A stretch of DNA of 46,575 nucleotides from Jiangella rhizosphaerae (GTDB taxonomy: Bacteria; Actinomycetota; Actinomycetes; Jiangellales; Jiangellaceae), in assembly GCF_003579925.1 (NCBI RefSeq), contig NZ_QUAL01000143.1:1-46575 (forward strand), written 5' to 3'. Every line of letters starts with the position of its first letter. The stretch's first letter is position 1. Positions 1 to 7,193 of this stretch are shown piece after piece. Under the pieces are notes generated by a model, which was not told the origin of the DNA, did no database searches, and was given only the letters and a program-made list of their open reading frames with translations. The translations under genes were made by a program, and so were the position numbers.

Positions 1-1864
1 TGGCGACCCCGGCAGCGGTCCGCTCGCGCGGCTCGCGCCGCTGCCGGCCGGCGCGCCGGCCCGGCCGGCCTTCGCCGCGGTGGAGCAGCGGTACGCACCG
101 TACCTGGTGACGCTGGCCGACATGGTCAACGACATCGACGACTCCGACACCGAGCTGAGGGGGTTCATGGCCGGCGGCTGGTGGCGCACGCCGAGCGAGC
201 CGTTCAACGCCCGCATCATGGAGCACGTCGCCACGCTGGCCTGGTTCCACGGGGCCGACCGGCCGTGGAACCCGTACCGTCACGACCCCGCCCTGCTCGC
301 TCGCCTCGACGCGGCCATCGGCTACTACCTGCGGCTGCAGCACGACGACGGCTCCTGGCCGGAGTACTCGCCCGACGAGCGGTCGCGGGCGGCGACGGCG
401 TTCGCGCTCGGGTACCTGAGCAAGACGCTGCACGAGCTGCGCGCGGCGCGCGTCCTGCCCGACCGCGGCGCCGAGATCAGCGCCGCGCTGCACCGGGCCA
501 TGACGTGGTTCCTCGACCCCGGCAACACCGGCATCTGGCAGGACGGCATGGTCGAGTTCGCGAACCAGCCCGCTGCCGGGCTCGCCGGCGCGGCCAAGGC
601 GCTGAACCTGGACCCCGACGCGGGGTTGCGCCGCCTGCTCGACGACCGCATCGCCTACTTCGCCGCCCACGCGCAGAGTCCGGCCGGGTTCCTCTACGAG
701 CCGCGCGGCATGGACATCGCCTACAACCTCAACGTCACGCTCACCGAACTGCACGAGATCCACACCGAGGTCGGCGCTCCGGTGCTGCTGCCGGTGGTGC
801 GCCGGCTCGCGGAGTGGCTGGCCTACACCGTCGTCCCCGAGCCCGACGGCGCCGGGCTGGTCTCGTTCGCGTCCGGCGCGGCGCGCACCCCGATGTACTT
901 CCTCGACGCGGTCACGCCGGACCGGCAGCAGCGCGACCTCGGGTCGGTGTTCTGCCGCACGGTGCCCCAACTGCGGGTCTTCTATCCCGCCCGCGAGGAC
1001 CGGGACGCCCAGCGGGCGGCGTGGGCGGCGGCGCCGGAACCGGTCGCGCCGCTGGCGCCGGGCGACACCAACCCCCGGATCCCGGCGAACATCCCCTACG
1101 GCGAGGGGTACCCGACCCGCCGGCAGCGCGACGTGGCGATCGCCGGGCTGCCGGCCGTGCGGTTCAGCCGGTTCACCGAACTGCGGGTCGACCCGCAGGA
1201 CCAGCACTACCTGTTCCTCCGGCGCCCGTCGTACTACCTGCAGGCGTTCCTGGGCACGCGGCCCAACGGGGTGGTGCGGGCGGGCCTCGGGCTGCTGTGG
1301 CACCCGGCGGCGGGCACGTTCGTCCACGGCGGGCAGAGCTCCAACACCGAGTGCTGGGCGACCGTCCTCCCGAACGGCGGCACCGACGGGGCGTCCAACC
1401 TGACGCCGGCCTACCACGACGGTCCCGTTGCCGCCGGTCCGGTCGTCGCGCCCGACCAGGTCGCGGTGGTCCGCGGCGACCTCGGCCTGCGCTGGACGAC
1501 GACGGGGGGCAACGTCACCGTCGCCGCCCTGTTCACCGACACCGGCCTGGTCCGGGAGATCGCGACGACGATGGACGCGGTCGAGCAGGTGCCGCTCGTC
1601 CTCCGGCCGGACGACGACGTGCGGTGGTCGACGGGGTCCGAGGTGGTGTTCGGCGCGCCGGCGGCCGCGACGGCCACCTCGCTGACGATCACCCGCGGCG
1701 ACGTCACGCTGACCATCGACTGGGGCCGCGAGGCCGCCGCCTCGGTCACGCCCGCCGCCCGCACCTACTTCCTGGACGCCTCCCGCCGGCTGCACGTCCT
1801 GCGGGTCCCGCACGGCCGCGCCGGCCGGATCGCCTACACATTCGCCAGCGGGTCCTGGGCGTGA
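1..1864 (+). CDS. Hypothetical protein, 5'-truncated; helical toroid-like N-part and beta-rich C-part
   Basis: The reading frame is open from base 2, so the gene begins left of the window; the GTG at 80 is only an internal codon in this reading. About 620 residues are visible, ending in TGA at 1862-1864. The N-terminal half is helical with repeated aromatic motifs such as LQHDDGSWPEYSPDE, which resembles the inner-helix repeats of alpha/alpha-toroid enzymes (polysaccharide lyases, terpene-cyclase-like folds). The C-terminal third (from about 'FLRRPSYYLQAFLG') is rich in short beta-type segments and could be a sandwich domain as in heparinase- or hyaluronate-lyase-like proteins. I recognise no catalytic motif with confidence and assign no reaction. 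A secreted or periplasm-like glycan-processing role is a weak inference; the missing N-terminus would show whether a signal peptide exists. Confidence 0.8.
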   Translation, partial: GDPGSGPLARLAPLPAGAPARPAFAAVEQRYAPYLVTLADMVNDIDDSDTELRGFMAGGWWRTPSEPFNARIMEHVATLAWFHGADRPWNPYRHDPALLARLDAAIGYYLRLQHDDGSWPEYSPDERSRAATAFALGYLSKTLHELRAARVLPDRGAEISAALHRAMTWFLDPGNTGIWQDGMVEFANQPAAGLAGAAKALNLDPDAGLRRLLDDRIAYFAAHAQSPAGFLYEPRGMDIAYNLNVTLTELHEIHTEVGAPVLLPVVRRLAEWLAYTVVPEPDGAGLVSFASGAARTPMYFLDAVTPDRQQRDLGSVFCRTVPQLRVFYPAREDRDAQRAAWAAAPEPVAPLAPGDTNPRIPANIPYGEGYPTRRQRDVAIAGLPAVRFSRFTELRVDPQDQHYLFLRRPSYYLQAFLGTRPNGVVRAGLGLLWHPAAGTFVHGGQSSNTECWATVLPNGGTDGASNLTPAYHDGPVAAGPVVAPDQVAVVRGDLGLRWTTTGGNVTVAALFTDTGLVREIATTMDAVEQVPLVLRPDDDVRWSTGSEVVFGAPAAATATSLTITRGDVTLTIDWGREAAASVTPAARTYFLDASRRLHVLRVPHGRAGRIAYTFASGSWA

Positions 1865-2082
1865 GTAACGTTCTCGAGCCGGATTCGGCCTCACCGCGCG
1901 ACTCACACTCAGCTCGAGAAGCAGGCCACGCCCGGCCCGCTGGCATCGCCCCACGGCCGCCTCGGGATTGACCCGCGGGTGATGCTTGATAGTTGCGTGT
2001 CGGTTGATCCTCGACGCCCGTCGCAGCGCGCATGAGGCACGAAGTTGGCTCGCAAGCTGGCGACTCGTAGCAGACTGAGGCG

Positions 2083-2646
2083 ATGACCGAGATCAGGCCG
2101 GCGGTAAACGCGGATGCTGCGCGGTGGTTGCTGCAGGCCGAGGTCGATTGGCGGGATCTTGTTCGGTACGGCCCGCCAGGCTTCGACGTGTACGTGCGGA
2201 TCGCCTTCGCCCCGGGGGCCGATGATGTCGACCCGGCAGGAGAAGATCCTGCCCTTCGTGTAGCCCTCGCGACGTTGGCCTCGTACACGGCCACGCCGGC
2301 CCGAGGGTATGCGGCGGTCTGGGAGGGCTGGGGCGGGGAGCCGGTTCCTCAGGCGCCACGAGTGCCGATTCCACATCGAACGATGCTGCTGTTCACCGGT
2401 CCTGTCGGGGTGCTCAGGGACGCACCGTCCGTGGCCTGGTACGGCTCCGTGGAGGGCTGTCAGGAACCGCACCTCGTGTGGCCGGAGGATCAGGCCTGGT
2501 GCGTGGCCTGCGAGGTCGACGAGGAGATCGAGTTCACCGTGGGGTGCTCTGTCGACGCGTCGCTTGCGCTGGCTGGAGCCCTTCCCGGTAGCGTCCGACG
2601 GCTGCGCTATGGGGAACCGGCGCCGTTGTATCGCGACCCCGCCTAG
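2083..2646 (+). CDS. Conserved hypothetical protein, 187 aa
   Basis: ATG start at 2083, stop TAG at 2644-2646. The protein is acidic, soluble, without a signal peptide or membrane segment. It has two regions that look conserved in style: 'PRVPIPHRTMLLFTGPVG' around the middle and 'HLVWPEDQAWCVACEVDEE' near residue 130, the latter with two close cysteines. I do not recognise the family. It stands alone between the end of the upstream gene (1864) and the integrated element; the 218 bp upstream hold no other gene that I can see. Codon use is normal for the GC-rich genome, so it is probably an ordinary chromosomal gene rather than part of the element. Confidence 0.7.
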   Translation: MTEIRPAVNADAARWLLQAEVDWRDLVRYGPPGFDVYVRIAFAPGADDVDPAGEDPALRVALATLASYTATPARGYAAVWEGWGGEPVPQAPRVPIPHRTMLLFTGPVGVLRDAPSVAWYGSVEGCQEPHLVWPEDQAWCVACEVDEEIEFTVGCSVDASLALAGALPGSVRRLRYGEPAPLYRDPA

Positions 2647-2742
2647 CGCTGTCGCTTGCGCATCGGCAGATCCGTGACGCCCAACTGCGCGGAAGCGATG
2701 GCGCCGGCATCGAGTCGCCGGCGGCGATGGTTGCGTGCCGCA

Positions 2743-2804
2743 GGCCGCGATGGGTGAGCGATCCGGGTAGCCAGGACGACACCGATCCCTCACCCATCGC
2801 GGCC
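2743..2804. repeat. Palindromic intergenic repeat, family P1, copy 1
   Basis: Perfect 16-bp inverted arms (GGCCGCGATGGGTGAG at 2743-2758 and its complement at 2789-2804) enclose a 30-nt spacer. The reverse complement of the inner part matches 34822-34869 nearly base for base, spacer included (GGGATCGGTGTCG, then CC.GGCTACC). Two copies in opposite orientation 32 kb apart show a dispersed repeat. No ORF crosses it convincingly. Confidence 0.8.
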
Positions 2805-2846
2805 GCGCTGCAGCGTCGGCGATCTCGGCGTCGGCCGGCAGCCCCA

Positions 2847-2906
2847 CCGACGAGACCGGCCCGGACATGAAAACAGCTCAGAGGGCGACCCTCTGAGCTG
2901 CTGGGC
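2847..2906 (+). pseudogene. Remnant similar to the 3' end of the integrase gene plus terminator hairpin
   Basis: This stretch matches the last codons and stop region of the integrase gene at 13012-13071: GACGAGACCG, CCGGACATGA, AACAGCTCAGAGG and the following hairpin are shared, with a one-base indel after GACGAGACCG. The hairpin here has 12-bp arms (2874-2885 and 2889-2900) around a CGA loop, against 11-bp arms with an ATGA loop on the right; the added pair is complementary. It sits six bases from the att repeat, as on the right. Either an older related element left its integrase tail here, or the element captured the native tRNA-Asp terminator region. Read leftward, the hairpin is followed by TTTTC, fitting a terminator for tRNA-Asp. 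Confidence 0.6.
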
Positions 2907-2955
2907 TTGCTGGCGGTCCTGACGGGACTTGAACCCGCGACCTCCGCCTTGACAG
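2907..2955 (-). repeat. attL: 49-bp direct repeat, tRNA-Asp 3' fragment
   Basis: Identical to 13072-13120. It contains the acceptor 3' strand, T arm, variable region and the 3' side of the anticodon arm of tRNA-Asp, and identity stops at 2955 inside the anticodon arm (right copy continues GGCGG, left continues TGCGG). It cannot be a functional tRNA because the D arm and 5' acceptor strand are absent. Confidence 0.93.
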
Positions 2956-3063
2956 TGCGGATCGGGCTCGCCGTCCGCTGTCGTCCGTTGCTGTCGGTGG
3001 TTCATTCGCGCAGGTCAGGACGGCGGCTGCTATCGGCCTTTGTTCGCGGGCGGTGCGGGTTCT

Positions 3064-3083
3064 GATGCCTCTTCGCTGCCTCG
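3064..3083 (+). repeat. Candidate integrase arm-type site, left copy
   Basis: GATGCCTCTTCGCTGCCTCG here matches 12987-13006 inside the integrase gene at 19 of 20 positions, in direct orientation. In the circular form the two copies would flank the att core, at 109 bp on one side and 66 bp on the other, as arm-type integrase sites do. This is inference from position and identity only. Confidence 0.4.
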
Positions 3084-3206
3084 TCGCTGCGCGGCCACGT
3101 GGCCCGCCTTCACGCTTGTGCGTCCTCATCAGTTAGTCGCCCCCGGCCGGTGCTGGAACACCGGGCCGGGGACTTGATCCCAACCTGAACGAGCAGGGAG
3201 AGACCC

Positions 3207-3731
3207 GTGGTCAAGCTACCCGAACCCGATACCCGAGAGATCATTACCCGCGAACCCTTCGTCGAGGAGGGCGTCGGCGAGATGGTCGCGCACATCCTGC
3301 ACGGTGACGCTCACATCGATGTGGTGATCAAGCCGTTCGAGACCGAGATGTACGCGCAGTTCGATCTGCTGCCGAAGGAGGCCCGCCGGCTGGCAGCTGA
3401 TCTGGTGCGGATCGCGGATGTGGCGCAGCAGGCGATGTGGACGCCGATGCTGCTCGCCAACGTCCGGGAGCGGTACCTACCTGGCGCGACCGATGCCGAG
3501 ATCGTCGAACAGCTCAATCGCATGGTCGAGCGCGATGGAGGTCTGGAGCTGATGAAGCCGGGGGTGCTCTACCCGCAGGACGGCTACACGCTGAGGAGCC
3601 AGGCCCACAGCGAGGTCGTCGACCGAGTCGCAGGCGTGCTGTCGGAAGCCGGCGTAACGCTGGGCGAGCTGGAGTCCGTTGTCCGTGATCTGCGCAAGAT
3701 CCAGCGCGCCGAGACCGAGGACGCCTCGTGA
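3207..3731 (+). CDS. Hypothetical protein, element cargo, 174 aa
   Basis: GTG start at 3207, preceded by GGGAGAG at a normal distance; stop TGA at 3729-3731. The product is soluble and largely helical in its second half, ending with a charged helix. The N-terminal part mentions no known motif; the middle ('MLLANVRERYLPGATDAEIVEQLNRMVERDGG') looks like a helix-turn-helix-size segment but I cannot call it DNA-binding. It overlaps the next gene by 4 bp (GTGA), so the two form an operon that ends in a strong terminator at 4033-4077. As the first gene inside the left end of the element it is cargo. I recognise no family and assign no function. Confidence 0.7.
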   Translation: MVKLPEPDTREIITREPFVEEGVGEMVAHILHGDAHIDVVIKPFETEMYAQFDLLPKEARRLAADLVRIADVAQQAMWTPMLLANVRERYLPGATDAEIVEQLNRMVERDGGLELMKPGVLYPQDGYTLRSQAHSEVVDRVAGVLSEAGVTLGELESVVRDLRKIQRAETEDAS

Positions 3732-4021
3732 CGGCCGCAGACCGGGAGGACTGCCCGGTGAAGTGGTGCGACGAGTCCGGGGTCCACACCGTGCACCGGC
3801 ACTATGTGCAGTCGATCGCGGCCGACTCCGGACGCTGGGTCCTCGGCGTCAACGTCGTCCGCCCGCACAGCTCGACGACCGGGGTCGAGCTGACGACCGT
3901 GCCACGTCATGGTCGCAGCACCGTGGTTCGCCTCGGGACCCATGAGGCCGACCTACTGCACGAGGCGATCCGCGAGGCCGTCGAACGCATCCAGCGACGA
4001 GCTGGCCGCGACGCTCTCTGA
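3728..4021 (+). CDS. Small hypothetical protein, element cargo, 97 aa
   Basis: GTG start at 3728 overlapping the TGA of the preceding gene (GTGA); stop at 4019-4021. The N-terminus carries 'DCPVKWCDESGVHTVHRHY', with two Cys and two His that could bind zinc, followed by a beta-rich stretch ('WVLGVNVVRPHSS', 'VELTTVPRHG') and a C-terminal helix ('EADLLHEAIREAVERIQRR'). Coupled translation implies a shared job with the upstream protein. The family is unknown to me; a small adaptor or DNA/RNA-binding partner is possible but unproved. Confidence 0.68.
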   Translation: MTAADREDCPVKWCDESGVHTVHRHYVQSIAADSGRWVLGVNVVRPHSSTTGVELTTVPRHGRSTVVRLGTHEADLLHEAIREAVERIQRRAGRDAL

Positions 4022-4032
4022 CGATGTGCCGG

Positions 4033-4077
4033 CTGGTCCCGTCGCATCGGCTGCTGGTGCGACGGGACCAGACTTTT
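4033..4077 (+). terminator. Rho-independent terminator after the two-gene cargo operon
   Basis: Perfect 14-bp arms CTGGTCCCGTCGCA (4033-4046) and TGCGACGGGACCAG (4058-4071), an 11-nt loop and a TTTT run (4074-4077). It separates the 3207-4021 operon from the toxin-antitoxin pair. Confidence 0.88.
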
Positions 4078-4181
4078 CTACGCCACTAGCTGCGACGACG
4101 CGCGACGCCTTCCGAGCGTGCGTCGTCTCGACTGAAAGTGAGACTGCTGTGTCTGCTGAGCTTCTGCCGTACGCTGGGACT

Positions 4182-4436
4182 ATGTCCGAGATGCCGGTGC
4201 AGGACGCGAAGGATCACCTCAGTGAGGTGATCAGCCGAGCCACGTCCACCGGGGAGGTCATCTACCTGACCGACCACGGCGAGCGCCTGGCCGCCATCAT
4301 GCCGGCCGAACGCGCCGCCGTCCTCGATGGTCTGCTGGCCGTTGAGGAGTTCGAGGCCGAGCACGGACCAATCCCCGCCGACGAGGCACGTAAGGCGCAC
4401 GACGTGCTGGTCCGCGAGGGCGTCATTACTGACTGA
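4182..4436 (+). CDS. Phd/YefM-family antitoxin
   Basis: An 84-residue protein starting at ATG 4182 (a second in-frame ATG lies at 4191). The N-terminal half has the Phd/YefM fold signature: 'MPVQDAKDHLSEVISRATSTGEVIYLTDHGERLAAIMP', i.e. a short strand, helix with DAKD, then the strand pair with 'TDHGERLAAIMP'. The C-terminal part is acidic and would wrap the toxin. By family, it dimerises, binds its own promoter and neutralises the toxin. The stop codon overlaps the toxin ATG (TGATG at 4434-4438), so the two are translationally coupled. The promoter is probably in 4078-4181, where I see no clear operator palindrome. Longer in-frame starts upstream are unlikely because they would run into the terminator. 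Confidence 0.9.
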   Translation: MSEMPVQDAKDHLSEVISRATSTGEVIYLTDHGERLAAIMPAERAAVLDGLLAVEEFEAEHGPIPADEARKAHDVLVREGVITD

Positions 4437-4813
4437 TGGGCATCACTTACGACACCGGCGCGTTGGTCGCGGCGGAAGCGAACCGTGTCGACATCTGGGC
4501 CTTGCACCGTGACGCGCTGCGCCACGAGATCCGCCCCGTCGTCCCCGCCGCCGTCCTGGCCCAAGCGTGGCGCGGCGGCCCGCAGCACCAGCTCTCTCGC
4601 CTCCTGCGTGGCTGCAAGATCGAGCCAATGACCGAACAGCTCGCGCGCGAGGCCGGCGCCGCATGCGCAGCCGCGAGAACGAGCGACGTTGTCGACGCCA
4701 CCGTCGTCATCTCCGCGCTCTCACGCGGCGACCTGGTCGTCACAAGCGATCTGGGCGACCTTGCTCGCCTGAGCGACGCACTCAACGTATCGCTGCGCCT
4801 TCACGGCATCTGA
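4436..4813 (+). CDS. PIN-domain toxin, VapC-like
   Basis: A 125-residue PIN-domain ribonuclease. Acidic metal-binding positions are visible: 'YDTGAL' near residue 6 (first Asp), 'DVVDATVV' near residue 85 and 'TSDLGDL' near residue 103, the usual order of PIN active sites. VapC toxins cleave specific structured RNAs such as initiator tRNA or the sarcin-ricin loop; the target here cannot be told. The start ATG overlaps the antitoxin stop by one base. A Phd-type antitoxin with a PIN toxin is a common actinobacterial pairing. The gene probably stabilises the element. It is convergent with the OLD gene, 53 bp away. Confidence 0.9.
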   Translation: MGITYDTGALVAAEANRVDIWALHRDALRHEIRPVVPAAVLAQAWRGGPQHQLSRLLRGCKIEPMTEQLAREAGAACAAARTSDVVDATVVISALSRGDLVVTSDLGDLARLSDALNVSLRLHGI

Positions 4814-4866
4814 CAACGTCCGCTCATGTATGCCTACAGTCCGGGCGTTGTTGCACTGGCGGGCAA

Positions 4867-6609
4867 TCAATTTCGCAGGCGTAGCTCAATATCGCTGCGG
4901 ATCTTGTCGATTAACTGGACGTTTTGGTTGGCGACCGCCTCGCTTGGCGTGGAGGCTACCAGGGCTGCAACCTCGGCCTTTAGCTTCCTCTTCGTCTCGT
5001 CAGTCCATTGCTTTCCAGCATCCACAAATTCCCCCTCGATGCGGTCTGACCATTTCGTACGAGCTCTTCGAAATTTGCCCGTTAGCGAGATTCCGTACCC
5101 GTTTTGGAGAAGGTCGCTGTATAACTCCGAATTCAGGATGTCCTCAAACTCGGAATTCCTCATACCGACGGCCCTAAGAAAGGTCACATCCCTTTCCTCC
5201 AGAATTCCCCTAGACTTGGCTGTCTCCGCAGCGTTCCGACCTTCGTCATCGTAATCGAGGAGAACGTACGCATCGCACACCTGGCTAGCCAAATGGGAAA
5301 GATGGAACGCCAACTTCGATGCGCCTCCCATTGCAATGAATGCCGCCCGACCCTCCTTTGCCGCTTGGCCTATTTCCGCAGATCTATTCGAGAGGATAGC
5401 CCTAAGGGCCGTCGCGTCATGATCGCCTTCAACGAGGACAACCAGTTCCGCGGCTATCAAGTTGTCGAATACGCGCACGCCAAGGGCACTTCGAACCTCA
5501 TGCATCCGCTTTGCCGGCCTCGCACTATTGTGCTGTACGACGATGTTACTAGATATCTCCGAGCGATTAACGATGATTGGATTGTGCGTCGTCACGATAA
5601 CTTGTTGGCTGTCTGCCGCGTTTCGTAGCGTTGATCTGAGTGCATGTACGGCGTCCGGATGAAGGTGCGCCTCGGGTTCTTCGATTGCCAACACCATCGT
5701 GGCTGCCGATGAACGCTGGATAGCGAGGTGCTGCATGAGCGACAACGCTGCCAAGCTCTGAACTCCGTCGCCCTTATCCCGAAGACTTGTCTGCACCCCG
5801 TCGTCGATAAGAATGTCCTCTGGTACAAGGAAAGTGCGCTCATCGGTGAGTCTGATTTGTACGCCTTGAATGCTCGGAAGAAATTCTCCGAGCGCCTTGA
5901 GGAGGGAGTCCTGGACTCCGTCGATTACCGGCTGGCGCAGCTCGCGGATCTTCTGCAGGGCCGCCTGATATTCCTCATTATCCTCAAGCAACCGAAGCTC
6001 GGCCTGCACTAGACTCCGAACGGCATCCCGGGCGCGTGAGTGGGTTCTAATTGCTAGGATGCTGTGGAAGTCGATGCGCTCACTGATGAACCGCGCAATT
6101 GGGCCCGCATTCTCTCGAAGCTTCGACTTTCCTGGCCCGCGCTTCAGGATATCGAACTCGGCGCCCTTCTTATCTAAGTACCATTGAGTGATTAGCGTCT
6201 GATTCAGATGTACGCCCGTCAGGTCGCGCAGTTCCGCCATCTCATTTTCGTCGAGCGCGAACGAAAGGCGGATCGTCGTACGCCCACCGGGTTTCTTAGG
6301 TTGTAGAACTAGCGGATAGTCCCGTTCCCACTCGTAGGCTGCGTCGCGCTCGCGTCTCATCTCCGGGTCCACGCGGTACGAATGGAGCCGTCCGGCTACG
6401 CTCATCGGCAGGCGTCGGACCGAAGGTTGAAGGTTCTGGCTAGTCCGCGCAAAGCCCTTAATTAGATCGACGCCTAGAACCGTGGCGCGTAGAAGGTTGC
6501 TTTTCCCCTCATTATTCGGTCCAACCAGAACCGTAAAGTTGCTGAGCTCGAAGCTCTCGGCGCTTTGGATGCTGCGGTAATTATTCACGCGCACGCTAGC
6601 AAGTCTCAT
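4867..6609 (-). CDS. OLD-family ATP-dependent endonuclease (ABC ATPase + TOPRIM)
   Basis: A 580-residue protein. The N-terminus 'VNNYRSIQSAESFELSNFTVLVGPNNEGKSNLL' holds the Walker A (residues 30-37) of RecF/SMC-like ATPases. A signature-like 'KGDGVQSLAAL' and the Walker B 'LAIEEPEAHLHPDAV' follow near residue 300. The C-terminal TOPRIM domain shows 'VVLVEGDHDATAL' (catalytic Glu) and 'LLDYDDEG' (DxD). This is the class 1 OLD arrangement known from phage P2 Old, which acts on phage or recombination intermediates; GajA of Gabija is a relative. No UvrD-type GajB partner is adjacent, so Gabija is not supported. Base composition is much more A+T-rich than the flanking genes, a sign of separate transfer. 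It is divergent from the Fic gene across 580 bp. Confidence 0.92.
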   Translation of the reverse strand: MRLASVRVNNYRSIQSAESFELSNFTVLVGPNNEGKSNLLRATVLGVDLIKGFARTSQNLQPSVRRLPMSVAGRLHSYRVDPEMRRERDAAYEWERDYPLVLQPKKPGGRTTIRLSFALDENEMAELRDLTGVHLNQTLITQWYLDKKGAEFDILKRGPGKSKLRENAGPIARFISERIDFHSILAIRTHSRARDAVRSLVQAELRLLEDNEEYQAALQKIRELRQPVIDGVQDSLLKALGEFLPSIQGVQIRLTDERTFLVPEDILIDDGVQTSLRDKGDGVQSLAALSLMQHLAIQRSSAATMVLAIEEPEAHLHPDAVHALRSTLRNAADSQQVIVTTHNPIIVNRSEISSNIVVQHNSARPAKRMHEVRSALGVRVFDNLIAAELVVLVEGDHDATALRAILSNRSAEIGQAAKEGRAAFIAMGGASKLAFHLSHLASQVCDAYVLLDYDDEGRNAAETAKSRGILEERDVTFLRAVGMRNSEFEDILNSELYSDLLQNGYGISLTGKFRRARTKWSDRIEGEFVDAGKQWTDETKRKLKAEVAALVASTPSEAVANQNVQLIDKIRSDIELRLRN

Positions 6610-6670
6610 GCGCGGACCGTAGCGCTTGGGTAGGACTCATGCACGCGGAGGCCTACATCACGACGTCGTC

Positions 6671-6791
6671 CTCATGGCTGCCGGTCGTTGGCTGGAGCGG
6701 AGCGGGTCAAGGGCCGGCGAAGCCGATCACGTAGTGACGACAAAGTCGCCCTTGACGCGCGGAGCGGAGGTCAAAGAATGGCCGCGATGAG
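6671..6791. repeat. Nested inverted repeats, possible structured element
   Basis: Inner perfect 9-bp arms GTCAAGGGC (6706-6714) and GCCCTTGAC (6748-6756). Outer, imperfect arms CTCATGGCTGCC (6671-6682) and GGCCGCGATGAG (6780-6791) enclose them. GGAGCGGAG appears on both sides. The layout recalls the ~102-nt elements at 17910 and 26047 but sequence identity is weak, so I do not place it in that family. Confidence 0.45.
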
Positions 6792-6913
6792 GGGGACGGC
6801 GCTCGGTGACGCGCCTACGTGGTCTGAGTCGGTGTCGGCCAGCTCGTGTGCACGCCTGGTCCGCGCCCGGAACGGCCGCCAGGCCGCACGCCCGGCGCGT
6901 GGCCGGGCGGGCT

Positions 6914-6933
6914 GCGGCGCGCTTGCGCGCCGC
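6914..6933. terminator. GC-rich hairpin upstream of Fic gene
   Basis: GCGGCGCGC (6914-6922) and GCGCGCCGC (6925-6933) pair perfectly around TT. There is no T-run, so termination is uncertain; a structural or replication-related role is possible. Confidence 0.35.
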
Positions 6934-7193
6934 CTTGATCCCAAATAGCTCAATCCATCAGTGTGCGGCGCGGAAGTCGAGTCGTGTCACGGCCGATACT
7001 GGACGATTCGCGTCCCAATGCTTACGTCAAGGCGGCGGTCGGATGGGTGAGCCTGGCTGGTGACCGCTTCACGAACTTGTGCGATGGCGAAGCTTCGTGC
7101 CGATCGGCGAGGACCCCGTTACGCACTGAGGGCCTCCGGGGTAGCCTCGTCCAGGGACGGGCCAAAAGGATGTCTTCGAGGTGAGGAGTGCCA

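Larger units (their letters stand above)
6610..7187. other. Non-coding region between the OLD and Fic genes
   Basis: This region of almost 580 bp holds no gene I can support. It contains a large inverted structure at 6671-6791, a strong GC hairpin with 9-bp arms and a TT loop at 6914-6933, and presumably the divergent promoters of the OLD and Fic genes. It is much more GC-rich than the two genes it separates. Confidence 0.6.

Noticed and set aside
2907-2955. A second functional tRNA-Asp
   Set aside because: Only the 3' part is present; the D arm and 5' acceptor strand are missing.
2790-3129. Small minus-strand frames across the left att region
   Set aside because: They cross the tRNA fragment and repeats and have no convincing start or homology.
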